Part shown: piece by piece, positions 24,578 through 33,031 of the stretch
Numbering within the stretch: the first letter of the stretch is position 1
Layout of the letters: every line of letters starts with the position of its first letter
Origin: Candidatus Methanodesulfokora washburnensis
GTDB lineage: Archaea > Korarchaeota > Korarchaeia > Korarchaeales > Korarchaeaceae
Length of the DNA stretch: 36,062 nt
Assembly (NCBI RefSeq): GCF_003947435.1
Contig: NZ_RCOS01000026.1
Span: 1 to 36,062, forward strand
Reading direction: 5' to 3'
Made by a program: the position numbers and the translations under genes
Notes under the pieces: generated by a model
What the model was told of the DNA's origin: nothing
What the model saw: only the letters and a program-made list of their open reading frames with translations
Databases searched by the model: none

Positions 24578-25713
24578 TGGAATTTATGACCTTTCAGAGT
24601 TAACAACAATGAGAAAGACAGAGCCTCTGATATCAAAGAGAGAGGAATTATCAAACTCCTGTCTACATCATAGAAAAGACCCATCAATAAGCTTCCTGCC
24701 ATCCAGAATGCCCCTGTGAGGAAGCTGAAGATTCCATACGCATAAGCCCTGCCCTCAGCCTCAACTAAATCCGCTACTGCAGCCCTTATGTTCGTTTCAT
24801 AAGCTCCCATTGCTATTCCCCATATCACTGCAGCAGGTATGCCATTCCCGGATAGAAAGAGAGGAACCTCAAGGAATGCAGCGATTGGTGCTATGAGAAT
24901 TGAGGTAATTCCAGCTTTATCATATATTATGCCCGCTGGTAGCGCTATGGCAGCATCGGATGCCATTGCCACGGCATAGAGAAGGGCAATTCCCTCATCG
25001 CTCATAATATTAGCTGCTTTTAAATGATATGACACAATAGACCAGTGCATGAATCCTATTGTGAAAAGGGACATAGCTACTGTGTAAATCCAGAAGGTTC
25101 TTCCCAATTTCCCAGATTTTGTGCTTTTTCTCACAGCTTTTACCTCAGGATAGTTTTTATACCCGATGGCTAGGGAGATAATTGCTAATAGAGCTGGAAT
25201 TGAGAGAACAAGGAAGGCAAAGCTGTATCCATCCAGATAGAGCGCATATGCAACAACTATAGGTCCTATAAAAGCTCCTATTTGGTCAAATAGTTCGTGT
25301 ATTCCAAATCCTTTTCCTCTTCCAATTCCCTCAGTTATCTCAGACAGTATCACATCCCTAGACGGCTGTCTCAATCCCTTGCCTATTCTCTCAAGGAACA
25401 CAAGAAGGATGACAAGAGTCCAGTTTCTTGCGAATGCAAGCATTGGAACTGCTACTAAATTAATTCCATACCCAAGAAATGTGATCAGCCAGTATACCTT
25501 GCTGGATTCACTCCTTCCGGCAATAACTCCTCCCAACAATCTGAAAACATAGCCTATAAACTCCCCTACTCCCACGAGCCCTGCTATAACGGCCGTTGCT
25601 CCTATATACTCTATGTACGAGCCTAAAACAGACCTTGCTCCCTCATATGTGGTATCTGCGAATAAAGAGACAAAGGAGAGAGCTATAAAGGCTACTAAGA
25701 GCTTTTTCTGCAT
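24574..25713 (-). CDS. MFS transporter
   Basis: 379 residues with 11-12 membrane helices. The cytoplasmic loop LERIGKGLRQPSRDVILSE and the following GKGFGIHELFDQIGAFIGP are typical of the MFS antiporter branch, and FADTTYEGARSVLG marks the first helix. The central loop is basic (KNYPEVKAVRKSTKSGKLGR). Drug or metabolite efflux is plausible, substrate unknown. Transcription ends tail to tail with the three-gene membrane operon, with a 4-bp overlap. Confidence 0.85.
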   Translation of the reverse strand: MQKKLLVAFIALSFVSLFADTTYEGARSVLGSYIEYIGATAVIAGLVGVGEFIGYVFRLLGGVIAGRSESSKVYWLITFLGYGINLVAVPMLAFARNWTLVILLVFLERIGKGLRQPSRDVILSEITEGIGRGKGFGIHELFDQIGAFIGPIVVAYALYLDGYSFAFLVLSIPALLAIISLAIGYKNYPEVKAVRKSTKSGKLGRTFWIYTVAMSLFTIGFMHWSIVSYHLKAANIMSDEGIALLYAVAMASDAAIALPAGIIYDKAGITSILIAPIAAFLEVPLFLSGNGIPAAVIWGIAMGAYETNIRAAVADLVEAEGRAYAYGIFSFLTGAFWMAGSLLMGLFYDVDRSLIIPLSLISEALSFSLLLTLKGHKFH

Positions 25714-25742
25714 GATCAGCTCTTGATCAATTAGGCTTAAAA

Positions 25743-25749
25743 GCTTTTA
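25743..25749 (+). promoter_or_regulatory. TATA box of the UPF0282 gene
   Basis: CTTTTAT is centred about 26 bases before ATG 25773 and supports that start over GTG 25767 or TTG 25770. Confidence 0.45.
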
Positions 25750-25772
25750 TCCCATGGTTTTGAGGTGTGTTG

Positions 25773-26669
25773 ATGAGGGTCATCCCACTGAGCTCGGATT
25801 CGATGGGCGCAAGAAGCATGGCCACATTTATAGAGACAAAAGATGCGAAGATAATGATAGATCCAGGTGTTGCGCTTGGGCCAAGCAGATATGGCCTTCC
25901 CCCTCATCCAAAGGAATGGGAGAGGATGCAGGAGCATTGGAAAGAAATAGTAAATTATGCAGAAAAAGCAGACATTTTAATAATAACGCACTATCACTAC
26001 GATCACCATAATCCATGGGATGATCTGGAGATATATGATGGTAAAAAAGTTCTGGTAAAAGATCCAAAAAAGAACATAAACTATAGCCAGAGAAGCAGGG
26101 CATCTTTTTTCCTAAAACAAATTGAAAATAGAGCAAAGATAGAAATAGCTGACGGTAATAAAGTATTAGAAGGGGAGACCGAGATATTGTTCTCTAATCC
26201 TGTGTTTCATGGGACAAATGACAAGTTAGGATATGTTGTGGAGGTTCTTATAAGGGAGGAAGGTAACAGTTTTCTGTTCACAAGCGATGTAGAAGGTCCA
26301 TCCCTCGAGGATCAAGTTAAATTTGTGCTCGATAACAGACCGAAAATTGTGATGATAGATGGCCCCATGACATATATGCTCGGTTACAGGTACTCTCAGG
26401 CCAGTCTGGAGGCATCTATACAAAATCTTCTCAGGATTTTAGACGTGGTTGAGACTCTTGTGATTGATCATCACCTTCTTAGAGATCTTGATTGGAATAA
26501 AAGGATAGCAAAGGTACTTGATAAGGGAAATACTATGGGAAAGAAGGTATTAACATCAAACGAGCTGGTTGATAAACCATTAGATATGCTGGAGGCAAGA
26601 AGAAAAGAGCTATACGAACTCTACCCTGTTAAAGAATCTGAAATGAGGAGATGGAGTATTGAGGAATGA
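25773..26669 (+). CDS. UPF0282-family metallo-beta-lactamase-fold hydrolase
   Basis: About 298 residues. The HYHYDHHNP motif is the zinc site of the metallo-beta-lactamase fold. MIDPGVALGPSRYGLPPHPKEW, GTNDKLGYV, FTSDVEGP and VIDHHLLRD agree with the archaeal UPF0282 (COG2248) group. The fold suggests hydrolysis of a phosphoester or thioester, but no substrate is known. The frame is open from GTG 25767, but ATG 25773 fits the TATA box. It is followed by the AOR gene with its own promoter, so a functional link is uncertain. Confidence 0.87.
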   Translation: MRVIPLSSDSMGARSMATFIETKDAKIMIDPGVALGPSRYGLPPHPKEWERMQEHWKEIVNYAEKADILIITHYHYDHHNPWDDLEIYDGKKVLVKDPKKNINYSQRSRASFFLKQIENRAKIEIADGNKVLEGETEILFSNPVFHGTNDKLGYVVEVLIREEGNSFLFTSDVEGPSLEDQVKFVLDNRPKIVMIDGPMTYMLGYRYSQASLEASIQNLLRILDVVETLVIDHHLLRDLDWNKRIAKVLDKGNTMGKKVLTSNELVDKPLDMLEARRKELYELYPVKESEMRRWSIEE

Positions 26670-26696
26670 TCTTCCTCAGGTATATGAGCCAAAATG

Positions 26697-26703
26697 TTTA
26701 TAT
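26697..26703 (+). promoter_or_regulatory. TATA box of the AOR gene
   Basis: TTTATAT is centred 26-29 bases before GTG 26726/ATG 26729, indicating a leaderless or near-leaderless transcript. Confidence 0.55.
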
Positions 26704-26725
26704 CTTTTCCTAAGCCGAAAGCTGG

Positions 26726-28597
26726 GTGATGCTTTTGGTAAGAGGGGGATGGACTGGCAAAATCCTAAGGGTGGACCTAACCAAGAGAAAATATGTTCAG
26801 GAACCGCTTGATGCAAAGATGGCCGTAGACTTTCTCGGAGGAAGGGGCTTTGCTGTGAAAATATTGTGGGATGAGCTGAGCAGAGGCGTTGATCCTCTAT
26901 CCCCAGATAACCTTTTGGTGATGGCAACAGGACCTCTCACGGGCCTTCCAATCCCAAGCAGTGGAAAAATTCAGGTGGCAGCTAAGTCCCCGCTGACAGG
27001 AGGATATGGAGATGGGAATATAGGGACAAAGGCAGCTGTTCAGCTTAAAAAAGCGGGATATGATGTGCTTGTCGTTAGAGGAAGGGCAGAAAAGCCGAGC
27101 ATAATAAAAATAGAGGATGATAGCGTTGAAATAATGGAGACAGATCTCTGGGGAAGGGATACATGGGAGACTCAGGACGAGCTCGAGAGAAAGTATGGGA
27201 AGAATGCTGGCATACTGTTGATAGGTCCTGCTGGAGAGAGATTAGTTAAGTTTGCAGTTGTGATGTCAGAAAAGGGAAGATCCGGTGGAAGGCCCGGTAT
27301 CGGGGCTGTAATGGGATCTAAAAATCTGAAGGCTGTTGTGATAAAGGGAAGCAAGGAAATACCTGTTGCTGACAAGAAAGCTGTTGAGGCCCTTGGAGCT
27401 GAGGGATACAAGGAGGTGAAGAGCTCGAAGAGCTATGATCTCTGGATAAGGCAGGGAACAATGGTGGCTTTTCAGTGGTGTCAGGAAAACAGTACACTGC
27501 CCACAATGAACTTCAGCGAGGGGATATTTGACTACGCTGAGAACTTAAATGGAGATGCCATGGAGAAATACTATAAGATAGGGCAAAAGGGATGCCCCAA
27601 TTGCAATATGCCATGCGGCAACTTGAATAAGATAAAGGAGGGCCCATACAAGGATGATGTTGTTGAGATAGATTATGAAAACATAGGGATGCTTGGACCG
27701 AATCTCGGAATAGGAAATATGAATTATGTGCTTTCATTGAACCTTCTGGCCGATAAAATGGGGATGGATACAATAAGTCTCGGAGGAACTTTAGCATTCG
27801 TAACGGAGGCTTACCAAAGAGGATTGATAGGAGAGGATCAGATAGGATTAAAGCCTGAGTGGGGAAATGGGGAAAAATATCTGAGAATGGCTGAGATGAT
27901 AGCAAGAAGAGAGGGTTTTGGAGATCTAATGGCAGAGGGCTCCCTTTCATTGGCAAAAAGAATAGGAAAAGGCGCTGAAAAATTCGCCATTCAGGTCAAA
28001 GGACTGGAGGTCTCCGCTTATGAGTGCCACACCCTCCATGGAATGGCCTTGGCATATGGCACATCTCCGATAGGAGCTCATCACAAGGATGCATGGTTCA
28101 TATCGATAGAAATAACAGAGGGAAGGGACATAATAAACAAAGAGAAAGTGGAAAAGCTGATAACAATGCAGAGAAGGAGGAGCTTCTTCGAAAATGCGAC
28201 CACATGCAGGCTGCCTTGGGTTGAAGTCGGTTTCAACCTTGATTGGTATCCAAAGTTCCTGAGGGCAGCTACTGGACTTGATTTCACATGGGATGACCTC
28301 TATCAGATATCCGACAGAACTTATGCACTGATAAGGGCCTTCTGGGTGAGGGAGTTTGGAGAGAAGTGGGGAAGACATATGGACTATCCTCCGGAGAAGT
28401 GGTTCACCGAGCCCTACACAAAGGGGCCTTATGCGGGAAGAAAGCTTGACAGGGATAAATATGATCAGATGCTGTCCTGGTACTACGAGCTCAGAGGATG
28501 GGACGAAAGAGGCATACCCAGAAAATCGACTCTTGCAAAGCTTGGCCTAGACTATGTTGCTGTCGAACTCGAGAAAGTGGTGAAACTGAGTGAATAG
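26726..28597 (+). CDS. aor: Aldehyde:ferredoxin oxidoreductase family tungstoenzyme
   Basis: The enzyme (623 residues) oxidises aldehydes to acids and reduces ferredoxin, using tungsten or molybdenum bis-pterin and one 4Fe-4S cluster. The N-terminus (GGWTGKILRVDLTKRK) and SGRSGGRPGIGAVMGSKNLK-like stretch (seen here as GRSGGRPGIGAVMGSKNLKA) are diagnostic. Cluster cysteines are at 290, 293 and 297 (CPNCNMPC) and 494 (TTCRLPW), matching the spacing known for Pyrococcus AOR. The pterin-site region reads LHGMALAYGTSPIGAHHKDAW rather than the classical ATSNRGACHL type, so substrate may differ from archetypal AOR. ATG 26729 is an alternative start. A MoaD-like gene follows. Confidence 0.93.
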   Translation: MMLLVRGGWTGKILRVDLTKRKYVQEPLDAKMAVDFLGGRGFAVKILWDELSRGVDPLSPDNLLVMATGPLTGLPIPSSGKIQVAAKSPLTGGYGDGNIGTKAAVQLKKAGYDVLVVRGRAEKPSIIKIEDDSVEIMETDLWGRDTWETQDELERKYGKNAGILLIGPAGERLVKFAVVMSEKGRSGGRPGIGAVMGSKNLKAVVIKGSKEIPVADKKAVEALGAEGYKEVKSSKSYDLWIRQGTMVAFQWCQENSTLPTMNFSEGIFDYAENLNGDAMEKYYKIGQKGCPNCNMPCGNLNKIKEGPYKDDVVEIDYENIGMLGPNLGIGNMNYVLSLNLLADKMGMDTISLGGTLAFVTEAYQRGLIGEDQIGLKPEWGNGEKYLRMAEMIARREGFGDLMAEGSLSLAKRIGKGAEKFAIQVKGLEVSAYECHTLHGMALAYGTSPIGAHHKDAWFISIEITEGRDIINKEKVEKLITMQRRRSFFENATTCRLPWVEVGFNLDWYPKFLRAATGLDFTWDDLYQISDRTYALIRAFWVREFGEKWGRHMDYPPEKWFTEPYTKGPYAGRKLDRDKYDQMLSWYYELRGWDERGIPRKSTLAKLGLDYVAVELEKVVKLSE

Positions 28598-28716
28598 CCG
28601 TGAAATGGATGTCCAAACAAGCTTTCAATGAGAGATATACCAGCGGTATCCTCTCCATCTTTTTATAAATTTTTAGCGTAGCAGTAAGCTAATGAGCCTA
28701 TATTATAGGTGGTTTC

Positions 28717-28980
28717 ATGAAGCTGAAGTTCATAGGTCCTCTAGCTGATCTAGCAGGCGGGAGGGAAATAGAGATAAAAGGAAGGAAGGAGCTAAAAGAA
28801 GTAATAGATAGCCTTCCTGATAAAGCTAAGAGCATCATAATGAGCGGGAGAATCATAATATTGGTTAATGGAAGGTCGGTCAAGCTGGAGGAACGTGTAG
28901 AGCTCGGAGAAGAAGATCTAGTTGTTTTCTTGCCGGAAATAGGAGGAGGGTCTAATTGTATCGCTTTCTCTTTGATCTAG
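28717..28980 (+). CDS. MoaD/ThiS-like beta-grasp protein with C-terminal extension
   Basis: 87 residues with the ubiquitin-like fold of MoaD, ThiS and archaeal SAMPs: MKLKFIGPLADLAGGREIEI, IIILVNGRSV, LGEEDLVVFLPEIGGG. MoaD carries sulfur on its terminal Gly-Gly for molybdopterin synthesis, and the neighbouring AOR needs such a pterin. Here Gly76-Gly77-Gly78 is not the end. Nine residues (SNCIAFSLI) follow, so a free Gly terminus would need cleavage. The codons for the glycines (AGGAGGAGGG, 28941-28950) also form the ribosome site of the next gene, which starts inside this one at TTG 28956. Confidence 0.8.
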   Translation: MKLKFIGPLADLAGGREIEIKGRKELKEVIDSLPDKAKSIIMSGRIIILVNGRSVKLEERVELGEEDLVVFLPEIGGGSNCIAFSLI

Positions 28981-29702
28981 ATGATACCTTGGTCGACAAT
29001 ATGTTCATGAAGTATATTCTTCCGGAGGTTTCCAGAAAGATAGCTGATATTGCAGGTATGGATCCGGAAATTATCAGGAGGATGATAATAGATGAGAACA
29101 TAAGAAGGCTTAAATCCGGACTTTACGTGGAAGCATTCGACTGGGATGACATAATAACAGGAGTTCAGGCGTCTATCGGGGTAGGAGATCCTGTTCTGTT
29201 CTCCGATGAGGTCATCAAGTTTTCAAGAATGGCATCTCCCAAGCCCGGAGTTAAGGAGGTATTGAGGAGAATCAAGTCAGAGGAGGGAAGAATAAGTCTG
29301 GTTACAAATGGTTTCTTGAGTTATGTTCTACCTATTCTGTCAAAAGCAGGAATTATCGAGTTCTTTGACCGGATCGTGACTCCAGATCAGACCGGCTACA
29401 TAAAACCGATGCCAGAAATATTTCTCGCAGCAGTGGACAGAAATGAAAAGATCGTTCATGTAGGAGACAGTGTCTCCCTCGACATATGTGGAGCTAGAAG
29501 AGCGGGATTTGACTCAGCTTTAATAATGGAGATCCCGCCGACTTTATCAGAGCTTGATCCAATGAGGAGAGTTTACGCTGTAGCTGAGCTTATCAGGAAA
29601 AAGTTCGAGATAGAAACTTATTCATTTCTCGTAGAAGGACCATGCCTTCCCTCTTACCTGATAACTGACATAAGAGAGCTTCTCCATCTCATTCGGCGAT
29701 GA
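28956..29702 (+). CDS. HAD-superfamily hydrolase (phosphatase)
   Basis: 248 residues. Motif I FLFDLDDTLVDN (5-16) holds the nucleophile Asp7 and Asp9. Motif II is SLVTNGF, motif III the lysine in YIKPMPE, and motif IV VGDSVSLDICGARRAG. A helical cap (about 18-90) places it in the C1 cap group with phosphoglycolate and pyrophosphatase-like members. The C-terminal 30 residues (FLVEGPCLPSYLITDIRELL) are an unusual tail. Start TTG 28956 has a strong ribosome site within the MoaD-like gene, so the two genes are translationally coupled. Confidence 0.88.
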   Translation: MYRFLFDLDDTLVDNMFMKYILPEVSRKIADIAGMDPEIIRRMIIDENIRRLKSGLYVEAFDWDDIITGVQASIGVGDPVLFSDEVIKFSRMASPKPGVKEVLRRIKSEEGRISLVTNGFLSYVLPILSKAGIIEFFDRIVTPDQTGYIKPMPEIFLAAVDRNEKIVHVGDSVSLDICGARRAGFDSALIMEIPPTLSELDPMRRVYAVAELIRKKFEIETYSFLVEGPCLPSYLITDIRELLHLIRR

Positions 29703-29781
29703 GGCTCAATTGAACATTGTTCCAATTTTCATGCAAATTAAGAATGATTTTCGTAATTTTTACAAAAAACTCGTCAGAATG

Positions 29782-29788
29782 TTTATAT
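29782..29788 (+). promoter_or_regulatory. TATA box of the asparagine synthetase gene
   Basis: TTTATAT is centred 26 bases before ATG 29811, the classic spacing for leaderless translation. Confidence 0.6.
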
Positions 29789-29810
29789 TGAATGAGCGAA
29801 GAGAGGACCT

Positions 29811-30734
29811 ATGCAAGTACAGATGCAGAGAGAGGACATAATTCCTATACTTAGAATACAAACCACTGTGCTAAAGGAGATGGTCAACTTCATGATCGAC
29901 AGAGGATTTATACAACTACTTCCCGTGATAACATCCAAGGTAACAGACCCCTTAGGTCCGGATCCGGGAAGTAGTGTTGTAGCAATTCCTAGGATAAGGT
30001 ATTATGATGAGGAGCTTGTCCTGACGCAGAGCATGATATTTCACAAACAGCTTGCTGTGGCAAGAGGCCTTGAACGGATATTCATAATGTCTCCGAATGT
30101 GAGGCTGGAGGACAAAAGGAGAAGGAACACAGGGAAACATCTGTTTGAGTTCACTCAGATGGACTTTGAGATAGCTGGAGCTGAAATGAAGGATATATTC
30201 TCATTAGTCGAAGATCTAATAATCCACATAATAAAAACTGTTAAATCGGAGAATAAAGAAGAGCTCGAGGAGTTGGGGAGGGAGATAAGAGTTCCCCAGA
30301 AACCCTTCCCTGTGTACACCACGCATGAACTGGAAGAAAGATATGGAAAGGACTGGGAGATAAATGCATCAGCTGATCATCGTGAGCCGTTCTGGGCGGT
30401 ATGCTTCAAGAGAGAGTTTTACGATAGAGAGGATCCTGAGAACCCTGGACATTTCAGAAACTATGACCTGATATATCCCGAGGGATTTGGGGAAGCTCTA
30501 TCAGGGGGGGAGAGGGAATGGAGGTATGAAAGAATAACAGAGAGAATTAGAAGGGACGGTCTTGATGAGAGGTTCTTCTCTCCTTATCTAGAGGTGGCGA
30601 GGCAGGGAATACTGATTCCGAGTGCCGGTGCTGGCATAGGGGTTGAGAGGCTGATTAGGTTTCTATCGGGCAAAAAACATGTGGGGGATGTGCAGCTGTT
30701 TAGGAGAGTTCCCGGAGAGCCTATCCTGTTTTAG
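29811..30734 (+). CDS. asnA: AspRS-derived archaeal asparagine synthetase (AS-AR type)
   Basis: 307 residues forming only the class II aminoacyl-tRNA synthetase catalytic core. Motif 2 is PNVRLEDKRRRNTGKHLFEF, with FTQMDFEIAG next, and motif 3 GAGIGVERLIRFL. It lacks the N-terminal OB anticodon-binding domain of AspRS or AsnRS. This matches the archaeal paralogue shown in Pyrococcus to make asparagine from aspartate, ammonia and ATP. The start is supported by the TATA box. Its stop codon directly abuts the stop of the convergent HMG-CoA reductase gene with no base between. Confidence 0.88.
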   Translation: MQVQMQREDIIPILRIQTTVLKEMVNFMIDRGFIQLLPVITSKVTDPLGPDPGSSVVAIPRIRYYDEELVLTQSMIFHKQLAVARGLERIFIMSPNVRLEDKRRRNTGKHLFEFTQMDFEIAGAEMKDIFSLVEDLIIHIIKTVKSENKEELEELGREIRVPQKPFPVYTTHELEERYGKDWEINASADHREPFWAVCFKREFYDREDPENPGHFRNYDLIYPEGFGEALSGGEREWRYERITERIRRDGLDERFFSPYLEVARQGILIPSAGAGIGVERLIRFLSGKKHVGDVQLFRRVPGEPILF

Positions 30735-32006
30735 TTACTTTTTGGATCTTATCTCCTCTATTATCCTCTTTGCTACATCTATTCTTATGGTTTTTTCTCT
30801 CAGCATTCTCTCCACTACCTCATCAACTATATCAGGGGTTGCTCCAGCTGCCATTGCTATGTTTCTGGCATGAAGCTTCATATGCCCTGCTTGTATTCCT
30901 TCTGTTGCCAATGCTCTTAAAGCAGCAAAGTTCTGTGCAAGCCCGACAGCAACCATAACTTCTGAGAGCTCTCTAGCTGATTTCACACCCAGTATCTTGA
31001 GAGCTATCCTAGCTATTGGATGGACATTTGCCACACCACCAACTATTCCCACAGCCAAGGGCATCTCCAGAAATCCCTCGAGATCTCCATCCTCATTTCT
31101 CCAGAACCTGCTCAGGGATGTGTATCTTCCATTTCTAGCGGCATATGAGTGAGCCCCTGCCTCTATGGCTCTGGTATCTTGGCCTGTTGCTCTTGCAACA
31201 GCAATTATTCCGTTCATTATTCCCTTGTTGTGAGTTGCAGCTCTATAGGGATCTGCTTCAGCAAAAGCATAGGCATAAAGTATCCCCTCAACAACCTCAT
31301 CTCCTCCTATTTCCTCCTTTTTCCAAACAGCTCTTGCCGATGCAAGCCTTCTATCTGCCAAATTTGATAAAATCCTCAGGTAAACTCTGCCTCCTGTTAT
31401 TCTCTCTATAAACGGGGCTACTGCCTCAGCCATTGTGTTCACTACATTGGCGCCCATCGCATCTCTGACATCCACAATGAGATGAGTTATCACCATCTTT
31501 CCCATTATGGTATCTATAATTCTAACCTCCAAATCCCTAGCCCCTCCACCTAGCCTGACCAAGACTGGATCTCTCTCGTTAGCTATCTCTAATATCCTCT
31601 GCTTCTCTGCCAGTATGGCATTCCTAGCTTCCTCAGCATCTTTCACTTTCACAAGTTGTATCTGGGATATCATTATCGGATCTGTGCTGGATGTGAAGAA
31701 TCCGCCTCCTTCTCTTGCCATTTTTGCTGCATTGCTTGCTGCTGCGACAACGGAGGGCTCCTCTATCGCCATCGGTATGAGGTAATCCCTTCCATTTATG
31801 AGGAAGTTCGTGGCTATGCCGAGCGGAAGCGGCCATGTCCCAATTACATTCTCTATCATCCTATCAGCAACGCTTATATCGAGATTTCCAGCCTTCATTA
31901 AAAGGGATGCCTCCTCATCTGTGAGCCCGGCAAACTCCTTCACTATTTTTACCCTCTCCTCAACAGGTAATTTATAAAAACCAGGTATTCTTGATGTTCT
32001 CTCCAT
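30735..32006 (-). CDS. HMG-CoA reductase, class II
   Basis: This enzyme of the mevalonate route to isoprenoid lipids has 423 residues. ENVIGTWPLPLGIATNFLI, the catalytic IEEPSVVAAAS (Glu), THNKGIMNG (Lys), GQDTRAIEAGAH (Asp) and GHMKLHARN (His) are all present. The sequence is the class II (Pseudomonas mevalonii-like) type, recognisable by the C-terminal GHMKLHARN segment and the absence of the class I sterol-sensing region. In most Thermoproteota class I is the norm. It may work in the reductive, biosynthetic direction here. Upstream, 33 bases away on the same strand, lies a polytopic membrane protein gene. Confidence 0.93.
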   Translation of the reverse strand: MERTSRIPGFYKLPVEERVKIVKEFAGLTDEEASLLMKAGNLDISVADRMIENVIGTWPLPLGIATNFLINGRDYLIPMAIEEPSVVAAASNAAKMAREGGGFFTSSTDPIMISQIQLVKVKDAEEARNAILAEKQRILEIANERDPVLVRLGGGARDLEVRIIDTIMGKMVITHLIVDVRDAMGANVVNTMAEAVAPFIERITGGRVYLRILSNLADRRLASARAVWKKEEIGGDEVVEGILYAYAFAEADPYRAATHNKGIMNGIIAVARATGQDTRAIEAGAHSYAARNGRYTSLSRFWRNEDGDLEGFLEMPLAVGIVGGVANVHPIARIALKILGVKSARELSEVMVAVGLAQNFAALRALATEGIQAGHMKLHARNIAMAAGATPDIVDEVVERMLREKTIRIDVAKRIIEEIRSKK

Positions 32007-32039
32007 ATCGCACTTCTCACAGGTAGCCTAAAACCCTTT

Positions 32040-32999
32040 CTATATCACTGTTTTTGCTATAACCTTCAGGTAAGCATATCTCATCACAGCCACCACTATA
32101 GCTGATATTAAATAGTTTAGTATCTCGAAAGCGAAAATTCCCGTGATGTATATTGTCAGAGGGGTGGCATTAACTATTGCCCTAAACACAGGTAGACCTG
32201 CTATCATCTTCCTGATCTGGGTCTCATTTCCCCTTTCTATTTGCTCCTTCAGTGCCTTCTCATAATTGTTCAGGTATGCCGTTATTCTTGTCCTGTAAGA
32301 GCTACAGCAAATTCTCTCCTCCTGGCTCAGGGCGTCATATTCCCGATTTACCCCATCTCTAACTCCATTCATTATGCTCGATATAATCTCCTCCATAGCC
32401 TTCTTCTGTACATCCAGCCCTCCGGCTCCGGCTGTCAGGTCTGTCATGAGATCTAGATTCTTTTCTTCTGCAAACTTATTATACTTAGGAAAATACAAGT
32501 ATATAGATAATGCTATGCCAACCATCAGCACCAAAGCAACTACTGTCATCGCTGTTCTCACCCTATTATACATGCCAAAAAATTTGTTTCTCTCATCCCC
32601 TCTGCTGAACATGGCAACGGACGCCATTACTCCTAGAACAGTCATGGAAAGAGTTATTGATTGTGTTATATAGCTCACGATCACTGTTATGATGGTAAGA
32701 CCGATGAAAATCAGTTCCTTGCTGATCCTGTCAAATGTGTATATGGGGATTGCAACACCGAAACAGATAAGGAGGAACGGAAGGAATACCTTTGACCCAA
32801 ATTCCCTTATATAATACATTAAGAAATTGTATACCGCAGTAAGAGCATCGCTCATGAGGGATCTCATAAACACTCTAGTGGAGTCCACATCCATTGATAT
32901 AAGATCCTTTATTGTTATCTTGGTGAGATCGAGCAGCAAAATGCCTAAGAGCACCAAGGTTATGGAGAGAATGCTCAACAGAGCTGAGGTATATCTCAT
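32040..32999 (-). CDS. Polytopic membrane protein, unknown
   Basis: 319 residues with about six or seven helices (about 7-24, 72-90, 92-112, 115-130, 150-170 and 275-312). A large loop of about 100 residues before the last helices is rich in Glu, Asn and Lys and contains adjacent cysteines (ERICCSSYRT). I cannot match it to a family. It sits 32 bases downstream of the thioredoxin-fold/coiled-coil gene and 33 bases upstream of HMG-CoA reductase, all in one direction, so all three may share a transcript. Confidence 0.65.
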   Translation of the reverse strand: MRYTSALLSILSITLVLLGILLLDLTKITIKDLISMDVDSTRVFMRSLMSDALTAVYNFLMYYIREFGSKVFLPFLLICFGVAIPIYTFDRISKELIFIGLTIITVIVSYITQSITLSMTVLGVMASVAMFSRGDERNKFFGMYNRVRTAMTVVALVLMVGIALSIYLYFPKYNKFAEEKNLDLMTDLTAGAGGLDVQKKAMEEIISSIMNGVRDGVNREYDALSQEERICCSSYRTRITAYLNNYEKALKEQIERGNETQIRKMIAGLPVFRAIVNATPLTIYITGIFAFEILNYLISAIVVAVMRYAYLKVIAKTVI

Positions 33000-33031
33000 A
33001 CTCTAGTGTTAATAGAAGGAAAAATATAATC

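Noticed and set aside
25737-26136. Short frames overlapping the UPF0282 gene on both strands
   Set aside because: The metallo-beta-lactamase frame carries all the conserved motifs; the others are shadows.
27513-28378. Long minus-strand frames inside the AOR gene
   Set aside because: Antisense to conserved AOR sequence; composition is typical of shadow frames.
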